From Streptomyces virginiae (GTDB lineage: Bacteria; Actinomycetota; Actinomycetes; Streptomycetales; Streptomycetaceae), in contig NZ_JOAK01000024.1 in NCBI RefSeq assembly GCF_000720455.1, positions 22,121 to 86,120 on the forward strand: a DNA stretch of 64,000 bases, written 5' to 3'. Position 1 is the stretch's first letter. Every line of letters begins with the position of its first letter. The position numbers and the translations under genes were made by a program. The notes below the pieces were generated by a model that saw nothing but the letters and a program-made list of their open reading frames with translations, had not been told where the DNA came from and did no database searches. Below, piece after piece: positions 26,899-35,254 of the stretch.

Positions 26899-27699
26899 TT
26901 GGAACACGAACAGACCATCCCTGAGCAGCGGAAAGAGGGGGAGAGCGCACCGGAGTCGGAAACTTCGGCCACTCCGGTCCCGCGCCGGCGCCGCGCGGGG
27001 CGCACCACGCTCCTGATCGCGGGCGCCGCCGTGCTCGGCGTCCTCGCGGGCACCGTCACCGGCTACGCGGTCCAGTACCACCGCGAGCCCACCCCGCTGC
27101 CGCCGCTGGCCCAGCAGAAGATGGACGGGCCGAAGCCGGCCGCCATGAACGACGCGACGAGCCGCCGCTCGATCAACGCCACCCGCTGGCACAAGGCGGA
27201 CGAGGACCTGGCCAAGAAGCTGCTGGACCTCCCCGGCGGTGCGCAGGACAGCTTCTCGGGTCCCGTCTCCACGGACGCGTTCTCGGCGGACTACTTCCTC
27301 GAGCCGTCCCAGGCGGTCGGCTCGCTCATCAGGGATGCCAAGCGGCTCGCCACCGCCCGGTGGTCCGAGAACGACCGGAACTTCATCGAGGTCAACCTGC
27401 TCCAGTTCCGCGACCGCGCGGGCGCCGACGACTTCTACACGGAGATCGTCCAGTACATGCCCGGCAAGGACCACGCGGGCAACACGGGCAAGGGCCTCCC
27501 GGGCGCTCCGGCGGACTTCGGGCACATATGGATCGACTCCAAGGCGCACGAGGAGCCCGGCTACCACCCGCTGCGGCAGGGCCGGGCCGTGGTCCGGCGC
27601 GGCGACATCGTGATGAGCATCGAGTACACGAACAACCGCGGCGAAGTCGACGAGAAGGCCCTGGTCGAGTTGGCCCAGCGACAGATGGAGCGGCTGTGA
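26899..27699 (+). CDS. Single-pass membrane protein, first of a coupled trio
   Basis: A 266-residue protein if it starts at the TTG at 26899, which is preceded by GGGGGA; an ATG at 26839 in the same frame lacks a ribosome site and is less likely. A charged cytoplasmic segment of about 35 residues precedes one membrane helix (TTLLIAGAAVLGVLAGTVTG), and the remainder is outside. The external domain is not one I recognise. Its stop overlaps the GTG of the next gene (GTGA), so the three genes 26,899-29,560 form a translationally coupled operon. Confidence 0.7.
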   Translation: MEHEQTIPEQRKEGESAPESETSATPVPRRRRAGRTTLLIAGAAVLGVLAGTVTGYAVQYHREPTPLPPLAQQKMDGPKPAAMNDATSRRSINATRWHKADEDLAKKLLDLPGGAQDSFSGPVSTDAFSADYFLEPSQAVGSLIRDAKRLATARWSENDRNFIEVNLLQFRDRAGADDFYTEIVQYMPGKDHAGNTGKGLPGAPADFGHIWIDSKAHEEPGYHPLRQGRAVVRRGDIVMSIEYTNNRGEVDEKALVELAQRQMERL

Positions 27700-28613
27700 G
27701 CGAGCAGCAGAACACGACCGGGCCCGAGTCGGCGCCCGCACCCGCGGCCGAGCCCGTAGCGGCGCCCGCACCCGCGGCCGAGCCCGTAGCGGCGCCCGCA
27801 CCCGAGCCGGCACCCGAGCCGGCGCCCGCACCCGAGCCGGCGGCGGCGCCCGATCCCGCACCCGCGCGCAAGAAGAACCGCAGGACGCTCGCGCTGGTCT
27901 CGGCGGCCGTGGGCGTCGTCGTCCTCGCGGGCGGCGGTGTCGCCGCCGCTGCCGCGCTCGCGGACGCCGACCGGACCGCGCCGACGCGGTACTGGATGGC
28001 CGAGGACCACACGACCGGCGGCACGCCGGCCCCGGTCCCGTCCGTGCCGCCCAACGAGCTGACGGGCAAGCTGATGCCGCTGCCCGCCAACTACTGGCCC
28101 GGTCCCGACCTCGACCCCGAGGGCAACTTCTACTACCTCCCGAGCGACAAGGCGCTGCAGAGCTTCAAGGACGCCCGTACGGGCCTCTCCAGCAGCGAGC
28201 GGGCCGAACGGGACAAGTCGCTGGCGGACCTGAAGCTCAAGGGCATGGCAGGGCGCAGCTACGGCCGGGGCGAAGGCTACGGCGGCGCGGTCGCCGAGAT
28301 CCGGCTCATCCAGGCCGATCCTCAGCAGCTCGCCAAGTTCGGCGAGTTCACCAAGAAGCTGATCGAGCTCACCGCCGGCGGCGAGGCGCCCCAGGTGGAG
28401 GGCTACCCGCAGGCCAAGTGCGGGCTGGACGACTCGCTCAAGGGCGGGAAGGACGGCAAGGAGAAGATCGACGCCCTCGACTGCGTGGCCGTCGAAGGGG
28501 ACGTCCTCGTGACCTTCCGCATGTACGGGAGCAAGGGATTCGCGGTGAAGGACGCCGCGAGCCTCTTCAAGCAGCAACTCGACCACCTCAAGTCCCCCGG
28601 AGAGTCCGCGTGA
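27696..28613 (+). CDS. Single-pass membrane protein with PAP-repeat cytoplasmic tail
   Basis: A 305-residue protein with the same plan as its neighbours. The first 60 residues are Pro/Ala/Glu repeats (including a perfect duplication of APAAEPVA), followed by KKNRR and one membrane helix, then about 200 residues outside the membrane. The external domain has two cysteines (KCGLDD and LDCVAV) that could form a disulfide. The GTG at 27696 overlaps the previous stop and the stop at 28613 overlaps the next start. Function unknown. Confidence 0.7.
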   Translation: MSEQQNTTGPESAPAPAAEPVAAPAPAAEPVAAPAPEPAPEPAPAPEPAAAPDPAPARKKNRRTLALVSAAVGVVVLAGGGVAAAAALADADRTAPTRYWMAEDHTTGGTPAPVPSVPPNELTGKLMPLPANYWPGPDLDPEGNFYYLPSDKALQSFKDARTGLSSSERAERDKSLADLKLKGMAGRSYGRGEGYGGAVAEIRLIQADPQQLAKFGEFTKKLIELTAGGEAPQVEGYPQAKCGLDDSLKGGKDGKEKIDALDCVAVEGDVLVTFRMYGSKGFAVKDAASLFKQQLDHLKSPGESA

Positions 28614-29560
28614 GCAGCGAGCAGACCACCACCGGCCCCGAGGCGGAGCCCATGCCCGCGTCCGAGCCCGTGCCGGCCGCCGAGCCCGTGCCGGCCGCCG
28701 AGCCCGTGCCCGCCGCCGCGCCCTCGTCCGAGGCCTCCCCCTGGGCGGCCCCGCCCGCCCCGCCGAAGGACCGGCGGGCGCTGCGCGCCGCCCTGCGCTG
28801 GACCGCCGCCGTCGCCGTTTTCGCCGTGGTCGGCGCCGGGGTCGCGTACGGGATCACCGTGCCGGAGCGCACCGACGTACCCGGCCTGTCCACCGAGGGC
28901 GACGGCCGCTGGACGTTCCCGAAGCTCTCCCCGCCCGCGCTGCCCGCCGGCGCCCCCCTGCCCCAGGGCCCGGACAACAAGGACGGGACGCACTACGCGC
29001 AGCTCTCCGGCCTGCTCCTGCCCGCTCCGCAGGGCGCCAAGACCGACGAAGCGGTCAAGGCGGACAAGGACGGTGCTGTGCCGGTCGACTCCTTCCTGGA
29101 GGAGTACGCGCCCGAAGCCCGCGAGAAGCTCAAGACGTCCCTCGAATGGGACGGGCTGCGGCAGATCGTCGGCCGGGGCTGGACGACGGCGGACGGCACG
29201 CGCACGCACGTCTACCTGCTGCGCTTCCACTCGTCCGGCTTCGTGGACGCCTTCAAGGGCTGCGACACCAACGCCCAGCTGAGCGGCGTCTCGGCCCTGG
29301 ACCTGGACGACGTCTGGAGCAAGGCCAAGAACACGCAGATGAACAGCACCGCGCTGGACTTCCCCGGCGCCGCCAACTTCGACGGCACCGACCTCAGCGT
29401 GTACCAGGAGATGAAGCCCGTCACCGGCGAGGAGCAGACCAAGGTCGGCTGCCTCCGGACGGGTGACGTCCTGGGCATGGTCGTCCAGACCCGCAAGGGC
29501 GAGGTGGCACCCGTCCCCTTCCACCAGACGGTGATCCTGCAGAGCCAGCTGCTGAGCTGA
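28610..29560 (+). CDS. Single-pass membrane protein, last of the coupled trio
   Basis: A 316-residue protein. A cytoplasmic Pro/Ala/Glu tract with a triplicated PVPAAE unit precedes RRALRAALR, a membrane helix near residues 65-85, and a 230-residue external domain with two cysteines (KGCDTN and VGCLRT). The GTG at 28610 overlaps the previous stop. The external parts of the three proteins have comparable lengths and broadly similar layout, which suggests divergent paralogues, though I could not align them reliably. A terminator hairpin follows. Confidence 0.7.
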   Translation: MSSEQTTTGPEAEPMPASEPVPAAEPVPAAEPVPAAAPSSEASPWAAPPAPPKDRRALRAALRWTAAVAVFAVVGAGVAYGITVPERTDVPGLSTEGDGRWTFPKLSPPALPAGAPLPQGPDNKDGTHYAQLSGLLLPAPQGAKTDEAVKADKDGAVPVDSFLEEYAPEAREKLKTSLEWDGLRQIVGRGWTTADGTRTHVYLLRFHSSGFVDAFKGCDTNAQLSGVSALDLDDVWSKAKNTQMNSTALDFPGAANFDGTDLSVYQEMKPVTGEEQTKVGCLRTGDVLGMVVQTRKGEVAPVPFHQTVILQSQLLS

Positions 29561-29600
29561 CCACCGGGCGGGCGCCGTACGGCCCACCTCACACCGTGCG

Positions 29601-29632
29601 CCGGTCCCCGGGCCAGTAGGCTTGGGGACCGG
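29601..29632 (+). terminator. Hairpin after the membrane-protein trio
   Basis: A perfect 9-bp stem CCGGTCCCC/GGGGACCGG (29601-29609 with 29624-29632). Its loop contains TAGGCT, a possible -10 for the micropeptide gene downstream. Confidence 0.55.
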
Positions 29633-29669
29633 CCCCGTACAGCCCCGAAACGATTCCGAGGAGCACCCC

Positions 29670-29771
29670 GTGCTTGAGGCAGTCTTCACCTCCCTGCTGG
29701 TCCTGGTCTGCGTCGGCGTCATGGCCTTCACCGGCCTGGCCGTCAAGAAGCTGTACCAGGGTCAGCGCTGA
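29670..29771 (+). CDS. 33-residue membrane micropeptide
   Basis: A GTG-initiated ORF of 33 codons reading V-L-E-A-V-F-T-S-L-L-V-L..., with one hydrophobic helix of about 20 residues followed by VKKLYQGQR, a basic cytoplasmic end. A CGAGGAG ribosome site lies 6 bp before the start. It is too short for most gene callers. I recall similar peptides at this place in other Streptomyces, which supports it. It could be a subunit of a larger membrane complex. Function unknown. Confidence 0.62.
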   Translation: MLEAVFTSLLVLVCVGVMAFTGLAVKKLYQGQR

Positions 29772-29829
29772 GCACCGGCTCAGCTGACCGCCCCGGAACC
29801 CCTCCCACAGATCGCCTGAGCAGCCATTC

Positions 29830-30402
29830 ATGATCCAGATCCCGTCCGACCTGAACCCGGGCCTCGTCCCCCTCGCCTTCCTCCTCGGCAACTGGGAGGG
29901 TGCGGGAGTCTTCGACTTCCCCGGTGAGGAGAAGTGCAACTTCGGCCAGGAGGTCGTCTTCAGCCACGACGGCCGGGACTTCCTGGAGTACACCTCCCAC
30001 ACCTGGGTCCTCGACGCCGAGGGCAACAAGGTGCGGCCGCTGGAGTCCGAGTCGGGTTACTGGCGCATCGACAAGGACCGCAAGGTCGAGATCGTCATGG
30101 TCCGCGACCAGGGCGTCGTCGAGGTCTGGTACGGCGAGCTGGCCGACCAGAAGCCCCAGATCGACCTGGTCACCGACGCGGTCGCCCGTACCGCGGCCTC
30201 CGGCCCGTACAGCGGGGGCAAGCGGCTCTACGGCTACGTCAAGAGCGACCTCATGTGGGTCGGCGAGAAGGCCACCCCGGACGTCGAGCTGCGCCCGTAC
30301 ATGTCGGCCCAGCTCAAGAAGGTCGTCACGCCCGAGGAGGTCGCCGAGATGGCGCGCAACCTCCCGGACATGCCGGACGACGGCATCGCCTTCTTCCGCT
30401 GA
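29830..30402 (+). CDS. Nitrobindin-like (DUF1794/FABP-type) protein with the heme histidine replaced
   Basis: A 190-residue beta-barrel protein. The family motif appears as LLGNWEGAG near residues 18-26. The C-terminal segment where nitrobindins have PHL, with the histidine ligating ferric heme, reads RPYMSAQL here, with Tyr157 in the histidine position. The fold is that of nitrobindin, but heme binding in the usual way is doubtful. Start ATG at 29830; no clear ribosome site. A terminator and then nur follow. Homologues sit near cysA-sseC in mycobacteria too. Confidence 0.85.
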   Translation: MIQIPSDLNPGLVPLAFLLGNWEGAGVFDFPGEEKCNFGQEVVFSHDGRDFLEYTSHTWVLDAEGNKVRPLESESGYWRIDKDRKVEIVMVRDQGVVEVWYGELADQKPQIDLVTDAVARTAASGPYSGGKRLYGYVKSDLMWVGEKATPDVELRPYMSAQLKKVVTPEEVAEMARNLPDMPDDGIAFFR

Positions 30403-30431
30403 GCGGAAACCTCCACAGGCTGTGTACGAAA

Positions 30432-30459
30432 GGGGACCGCGGGCTCGACCGTGGTCCCC
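30432..30459 (+). terminator. Hairpin after the nitrobindin-like gene
   Basis: A 7-bp stem GGGGACC/GGTCCCC (30432-30438 with 30453-30459) is followed by TTCG. It sits just before the nur promoter. Confidence 0.55.
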
Positions 30460-30481
30460 TTCGCACACATACACTGGCGGG

Positions 30482-30946
30482 GTGGTGAGCACCGAGAGCA
30501 CCGAAGGAACCCCGGGCACCGACTGGAAGGCCGACCTGCGCCAGCGCGGTTACCGGCTGACCCCGCAGCGCCAGCTCGTGCTGGAAGCCGTCGACGCGCT
30601 GGAGCACGCCTCGCCGGACGAGATCCTCGCGGAAGTCCGCAGGACGGCCTCCGGTGTCAACATCTCCACCGTCTACCGGACGCTGGAGCTCCTGGAGGAG
30701 CTTGGCCTGGTCTCGCACGCCCACCTCGGGCACGGGGCCCCCACCTACCACCTGGCCGACCGGCACCACCACATCCACCTGGTCTGCCGCGACTGCGCCG
30801 ACGTCATCGAGGCGGACCTCGACATCGCCGCCGAGTTCACCGCGAAGCTGCGCACGACCTTCGGTTTCGAGACCGACATGAAGCACTTCGCGATCTTCGG
30901 CCTGTGCAAGAAGTGCGCCGCCAAGCAGCGTGCCGCGTCCGCGTAG
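30482..30946 (+). CDS. nur: Fur-family nickel-responsive regulator Nur
   Basis: A 154-residue Fur-type repressor. The winged helix reads YRLTPQRQLVLEAVDALEHASPDEILAEVR, then NISTVYRTLELLEELGLV. Metal-ligand histidines appear in HAHLGHG and RHHHIHLVC, and two CxxC pairs (CRDC and CKKC) form the structural zinc site. The sequence matches the S. coelicolor nickel regulator Nur, which controls nickel uptake and superoxide dismutases. The GTG at 30482 has a -10-like TACACT ending 6 bp before it and no ribosome site, suggesting a leaderless mRNA. A second GTG follows directly. Confidence 0.9.
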   Translation: MVSTESTEGTPGTDWKADLRQRGYRLTPQRQLVLEAVDALEHASPDEILAEVRRTASGVNISTVYRTLELLEELGLVSHAHLGHGAPTYHLADRHHHIHLVCRDCADVIEADLDIAAEFTAKLRTTFGFETDMKHFAIFGLCKKCAAKQRAASA

Positions 30947-30967
30947 CAGGGTCGTAGGCTTGGTCGC

Positions 30968-31936
30968 ATGACCAGCAGCCCCTTGCTCCATCTTCCCGGC
31001 GCCGTCCCGGCCGAAGGCCGCGACGAGGGCGTCGCCGCCCACTACGGCCAGCTGTACGGCGAACAGCGCTCCCTCGCGGACGGCCGCGGCTTCGTCGACC
31101 TCTCGCACCGCGGGGTCGTCTGCGTCACCGGACCGGAACGGCTGAGCTGGCTGCACCTGCTGATCACCCAGCACGTCACCGAGCTCCCGGCCGGGCAGGC
31201 CACCGAGGCGCTGATCCTCTCCGCCAACGGCCACATCGAGCACGCGCTCTACCTCGTCGACGACGGCGACACCACCTGGGTGCACGTGGAGCCCGGCACC
31301 CAGGGCGAGCTGATCGCCTACCTGGAGTCGATGAAGTTCTTCTACCGCGTCGAAGTCGCCGACCGCACCGAGGAGTTCGCGGTCGTGCACCTGCCGGCCG
31401 GCTCCATCGCCGAGATCGCCAAGGAACTCGTCGTACGCGAGACCGCGTACGGCCGTGACGTCTTCCTGCCCCGCGCCGAGCTGGAGTCCTTCGCCGCCGC
31501 GCACGGCCCGGCCGCCGGCCTCCTGGCCTACGAGGCCCTGCGCGTCGAGGGGCACCGGCCGCGGGTCGGCCTGGAGACCGACCACCGCACCATCCCGCAC
31601 GAACTGGGCTGGATCGGCACCGCCGTGCACCTGCAGAAGGGCTGCTACCGCGGTCAGGAGACCGTCGCCCGCGTCCACAACCTCGGCAAGCCCCCGCGCC
31701 GCCTGGTCTTCCTGCACCTGGACGGCTCCGAGGTGGTCCTCCCGGCCCACGGCGCCCCCGTACGGCTCGCCGCGGACGGCGAGGAGGGCCGCCAGCTGGG
31801 CTTCGTGACCACCGCCGTCCGCCACCACGAACTGGGCCCGATCGCCCTCGCCCTGGTCAAGCGGAACGTCCCGGTCGACGCGCCGCTGCTGGTGGGCGGC
31901 ACGGCCGCCGCGCAGGAGGTCGTCGTGGCGCCCTGA
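30968..31936 (+). CDS. YgfZ/GcvT-type folate-binding protein
   Basis: A 322-residue protein of the YgfZ family, related to the glycine-cleavage T-protein. The hallmark KGCYRGQE lies in the C-terminal half. Members take part in assembling or repairing iron-sulfur clusters in a folate-dependent way. Start ATG at 30968, 7 bp after a -10-like TAGGCT and with no ribosome site, again pointing to a leaderless transcript. It lies 21 bp after nur, but with its own probable promoter. Confidence 0.88.
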   Translation: MTSSPLLHLPGAVPAEGRDEGVAAHYGQLYGEQRSLADGRGFVDLSHRGVVCVTGPERLSWLHLLITQHVTELPAGQATEALILSANGHIEHALYLVDDGDTTWVHVEPGTQGELIAYLESMKFFYRVEVADRTEEFAVVHLPAGSIAEIAKELVVRETAYGRDVFLPRAELESFAAAHGPAAGLLAYEALRVEGHRPRVGLETDHRTIPHELGWIGTAVHLQKGCYRGQETVARVHNLGKPPRRLVFLHLDGSEVVLPAHGAPVRLAADGEEGRQLGFVTTAVRHHELGPIALALVKRNVPVDAPLLVGGTAAAQEVVVAP

Positions 31937-31946
31937 CGCGCCGCGC

Positions 31947-32372
31947 CTACACGTCGACGACGATGGTGAACGGGCCGTGGTTGGTCAGCGACACCCGCAT
32001 GTCCGCCCCGAAGCGGCCCGTCGCCACCGTCGCGCCCAGCGCCCGCAGCTGCGCGACGACCTCGTCGACCAGCGGCTCGGCGACCGGACCGGGCGCCGCC
32101 GCGTTCCACGTGGGGCGCCGCCCCTTGCGGGCGTCGCCGTACAGCGTGAACTGGGAGATCACCAGCAGCGGTGCGCCGTTGTCGCTGCAGGACTTCTCGC
32201 CCTCCAGGATCCGCACGGACCACAGCTTGCGCGCCAGCACCGCCGCCTTCTCCGGCGTGTCGTCGTGGGTGACCCCCACCAGCACGCACAGCCCCTCGCC
32301 GACGATCTCGCCCACGGTCTCGCCGCCGACGACGACACTCGCGCCGTCCACCCTCTGCACCACAGCTCGCAT
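31947..32372 (-). CDS. dtd: D-aminoacyl-tRNA deacylase
   Basis: A 141-residue enzyme that removes D-amino acids and glycine from mischarged tRNA. The motifs SQFTLYGD and NHGPFT (the Gly-Pro motif of DTD) are both present, along with the opening MRAVVQRV. The longer frame adds 37 residues of non-family sequence, so the ATG at 32372 is used. A -10-like TACACA lies 6 bp upstream. Convergent with the YgfZ-type gene, with only 10 bp between stops. Confidence 0.93.
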   Translation of the reverse strand: MRAVVQRVDGASVVVGGETVGEIVGEGLCVLVGVTHDDTPEKAAVLARKLWSVRILEGEKSCSDNGAPLLVISQFTLYGDARKGRRPTWNAAAPGPVAEPLVDEVVAQLRALGATVATGRFGADMRVSLTNHGPFTIVVDV

Positions 32373-32509
32373 ACCACCTGTGTACCAGCCTTGCACCCGT
32401 CCGGGGCCGATCGGGTGGAGTGGGACTGCACCGGGGCCACGGAGAGTGGCACGATGCACGCAGGCGGTGCGGGTGCGCCGCACCGGTCGAGGGGACGGAC
32501 CCGAACGTC

Positions 32510-33091
32510 ATGAATACCTCTGGTACCTCCGTACCTGCATCACCCGCTTCCGTCGCAGCTGCCGCGGTACGACCGCCCGCGCAGCGCACGGCCGAGACAC
32601 AGGAGCCGGGGCCGGCGGCCCCGGCCACCGCGCTCGGGCTGCCCGAACTGCGCGCGCTGCGCCGCGACGCGCAGCGCGACGAGGCCGACCTGAGCTATGT
32701 GCGCAGACTGCTCCAGGGCCGTATCGACATCCTGCGTGCCGAACTCGCCCGGCGGACCGACCCCGAGGCGCCGGTGGTGGACCGGCTCTCGGTGATCCTC
32801 GCCGACGCCCCCTCCAGCCGCAGCGCCTCCGCCCGCCACGTCACGCTCGGCACCCCGCACAGCGAGGAGTACCGGGTGCTGGCGGCGGAGATGCTCGCCG
32901 ACGTCGAGCTGTCGGACCTGGAGGCCCGCACGGACGGTGAACTGCACGACGGGCTGGGCCGGCTGGTGCGCTACGAGCAGCAGGTCTCGCGGCGCCGGCA
33001 GCAGCTCCAGCGCACGGCCGACGAGTGCAGTGCGGAGATCACCCGGCGGTACCGGGAGGGGGAGGCGCAGGTGGACGACCTGCTGGCGTAA
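32510..33091 (+). CDS. rsiG: RsiG, c-di-GMP-dependent anti-sigma factor of WhiG
   Basis: A 193-residue protein made of two long helices after a disordered N-terminus of about 40 residues. Each helix carries the RsiG cyclic di-GMP signature E-x3-S-x2-R-x3-Q-x3-D: E58, S62, R65, Q69, D73 and E156, S160, R163, Q167, D171. In S. venezuelae RsiG with c-di-GMP sequesters the sporulation sigma factor WhiG, linking the second messenger to spore formation. The ATG at 32510 is used; the upstream frame lacks any family sequence. The two perfect motifs make this a confident call. Confidence 0.93.
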   Translation: MNTSGTSVPASPASVAAAAVRPPAQRTAETQEPGPAAPATALGLPELRALRRDAQRDEADLSYVRRLLQGRIDILRAELARRTDPEAPVVDRLSVILADAPSSRSASARHVTLGTPHSEEYRVLAAEMLADVELSDLEARTDGELHDGLGRLVRYEQQVSRRRQQLQRTADECSAEITRRYREGEAQVDDLLA

Positions 33092-33138
33092 GGAAATTCG
33101 GGCGACCCGCGCCGGTCGGGCGATTAGCGTGGGCCGCT

Positions 33139-34383
33139 ATGAGTGCTGACGTCCGGCCGATCGCCGAATCCGAACTCCACGACTGGCTGCGTGCCGTCAA
33201 CACCGGTTTCCTGACCGCGACCCGGGTGACGGACGCCGATGTGGCCCAGCGCGCCAAGTACAACGACCTCGCCCGGATGCAGGGCGCGTTCGACACCGAC
33301 ACCGGCCGTTGCGTGGCGGCCTTCCGTTCCTTCGCGCAGGAGGTGACGGTGCCCGGCGGCGCGGCCGTCCCTTCCAGCGCGATCTCCAACGTGGGCGTGC
33401 TGCCCACCCACCGCCGGCAGGGTCTGCTGACCCGCATGATGCGGGCCGAGTTCGCCGCGGCCGCGGCGCGCGGCGAGGCGCTGGCGACGCTGATCGCCGC
33501 CGAGTACCCGATCTACGGGCGGTACGGTTTCGGGCCCGCCACCTCCCTCGTGGAGTGGGAGATCGACGTACCGCGCACCGGGCTGGACCGGCGGCTGGCG
33601 GCGCCCGTGGACGGCGGGCGGATCGACCTGGTGGACGCGGCCGACTACCGGCGGTTCGGCCCCGGGCTGCACGACGGGCTGCGGGCGGCCACGCCGGGCG
33701 CCGTGGGCCGCAACGAGCGCTGGTGGGACCTGGCGACCGGGGTGGAGGAGATCTCGCACCGGCCCTACAAGGAGAAGTTCCACGCCGTGTACCGGACGGC
33801 GGAGGGCGAGGTGGCCGGCGTGGCCGTCTACACCGCCGACGACCACTGGACGGACGCGAAGGTCCCGCAGAACACCGTGCAGGTGCGGGACCTGCTGGCG
33901 CTCACCCCGCAGGCGGAGCGGGCGCTGTGGCAGTTCCTGTGCTCGATCGACTGGGTGCAGAAGGTCCGCACCGGCTACCGGGCGCCCGACGACCTGCTCC
34001 CGGAGCTGCTGCCCGACCCGCGGTCGGCGCGGGTCGTGACGTCCGCCGACTTCCTGTGGGTGCGGGTCCTCGACGTCGTACGGGCCCTGGGCGCGCGGAC
34101 GTACGAGGTGCCGGGGGTGCTCGTGCTGGAGGTCACGGACGAGGCGGGCCCGGCGGCCGGCCGTTACCGGCTGGACGCGGCGGCGGGCGTGTGCGAGCGC
34201 ACGCGGGAGGCGGCTGACCTGCGGCTGGACGTGTCCGCGCTGGGATCCGTGTACCTCGGTGACGCGTCCGCGGTACGGCTGGCCGCACTCGGGCGGGTGG
34301 CCGAGGAGCGGCCGGGCGCGGCCGCGCTGGCGGACGCGGTGTTCCGCACCGCGCGCCGTCCGTGGTGCCCGGACATCTTCTGA
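33139..34383 (+). CDS. Eis-family GNAT N-acetyltransferase
   Basis: A 414-residue protein with the three-part Eis layout: an N-terminal GNAT domain with the acetyl-CoA loop [17 protein letters not shown], a second degenerate GNAT domain, and a sterol-carrier-like C-terminal domain ending in a terminal phenylalanine whose carboxylate is used for catalysis in Eis. Eis acetylates amines, including aminoglycosides in mycobacteria; the natural substrate here is unknown. The ATG at 33139 is preceded by TAGCGT at -10 spacing and no ribosome site. Located right after rsiG. Confidence 0.88.
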   Translation: MSADVRPIAESELHDWLRAVNTGFLTATRVTDADVAQRAKYNDLARMQGAFDTDTGRCVAAFRSFAQEVTVPGGAAVPSSAISNVGVLPTHRRQGLLTRMMRAEFAAAAARGEALATLIAAEYPIYGRYGFGPATSLVEWEIDVPRTGLDRRLAAPVDGGRIDLVDAADYRRFGPGLHDGLRAATPGAVGRNERWWDLATGVEEISHRPYKEKFHAVYRTAEGEVAGVAVYTADDHWTDAKVPQNTVQVRDLLALTPQAERALWQFLCSIDWVQKVRTGYRAPDDLLPELLPDPRSARVVTSADFLWVRVLDVVRALGARTYEVPGVLVLEVTDEAGPAAGRYRLDAAAGVCERTREAADLRLDVSALGSVYLGDASAVRLAALGRVAEERPGAAALADAVFRTARRPWCPDIF

Positions 34384-34394
34384 GACCGCCCACC

Positions 34395-34458
34395 GCACCG
34401 GGCACCGGGCACCGGGTAGTGAGAACTGAGCACTGAGCACTGAGCACTGAGGACTGAG
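34395..34458 (+). repeat. Two adjacent arrays of 7-bp tandem repeats
   Basis: A run of GGCACCG-type units (about three, 34395-34416) is followed by five direct 7-bp units of NACTGAG at 34424-34458. The last unit abuts the TTG start of the methyltransferase gene and provides its GAGG ribosome site. The arrays fill the whole intergenic space. Confidence 0.8.
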
Positions 34459-34461
34459 GTT

Positions 34462-35223
34462 TTGACGTCACTTGTGGAATCCCTGCGCGCGGCCGGCTGT
34501 GTCTTCGCGGAGGAGGAGGCGGAGCTGCTGAGCGGCGCCGCCCGGGACGACGCGCACCTGGCGGAGCTGCTGGCCCGCCGGGTGGGCGGCGAACCGCTCG
34601 AACACGTCGTGGGCTGGGCGGAGTTCTGCGGACTGCGCGTCCAGGTGGGCGCGGGGGCCTTCGTGCCGCGCAGGCGCACCGAGTTCCTGGTGCAGGAGGC
34701 GCTGGCGCTGACCCGGCCGGGCGCGGTGGTGCTGGACCTGTGCTGCGGGGTCGGCGCGCTGGGCGCGGCGGTGGCGGCGCAGTCCCCGGGCGGGGTGGAG
34801 CTGCACGTCGCCGACATCGACCCGGCGGCGCTGGCGTACGCGCGGCGCAACGTGGCCCCGTACGGCGGCCGGGTGTGGGAGGGCGATCTGTACGCGGCGC
34901 TCCCGGCCGAGCTGCGCGGGCGGGTGGAGGTGCTGGTGGTCAACGCCCCGTACGTGCCCACGGAGGAGATCGGCCTGATGCCGTCGGAGGCGCGCGACCA
35001 CGAGCCGCTGGTCTCGCTGGACGGCGGGGCCGACGGGCTGGACGTGCACCGCCGGGTCGCGGCGGGCGCCATGGCCTGGCTGGCCCCGGGGGGTCACCTG
35101 CTGATCGAGACGAGCGCCCGCCAGGCCCCGTCGACGGCCTCGGCGCTGACCTCCGCGGGCCTCTCGGTCCGCGCGGTCACCTCTGAGGAGCTGTACGCGA
35201 CGGTGGTGATCGGCACGTCCTGA
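34462..35223 (+). CDS. PrmC-like protein N5-glutamine methyltransferase
   Basis: A 253-residue SAM-dependent methyltransferase. The SAM motif LDLCCGVGALG lies near residues 93-103, and the PrmC/HemK signature normally NPPY appears as NAPYVP near 167-172. The helical N-terminal domain is short. It resembles the second, divergent PrmC-like protein that actinobacteria carry beside true prmC. The N-to-A-P-Y change is conserved in that subgroup as far as I recall, so it may act on a substrate other than release factors. The start is TTG at 34462, with a ribosome site formed by the last heptamer repeat. Confidence 0.83.
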   Translation: MTSLVESLRAAGCVFAEEEAELLSGAARDDAHLAELLARRVGGEPLEHVVGWAEFCGLRVQVGAGAFVPRRRTEFLVQEALALTRPGAVVLDLCCGVGALGAAVAAQSPGGVELHVADIDPAALAYARRNVAPYGGRVWEGDLYAALPAELRGRVEVLVVNAPYVPTEEIGLMPSEARDHEPLVSLDGGADGLDVHRRVAAGAMAWLAPGGHLLIETSARQAPSTASALTSAGLSVRAVTSEELYATVVIGTS

Positions 35224-35254
35224 GCCGGGGCCGGCCGCGCCCGCCCGCCCGTGG

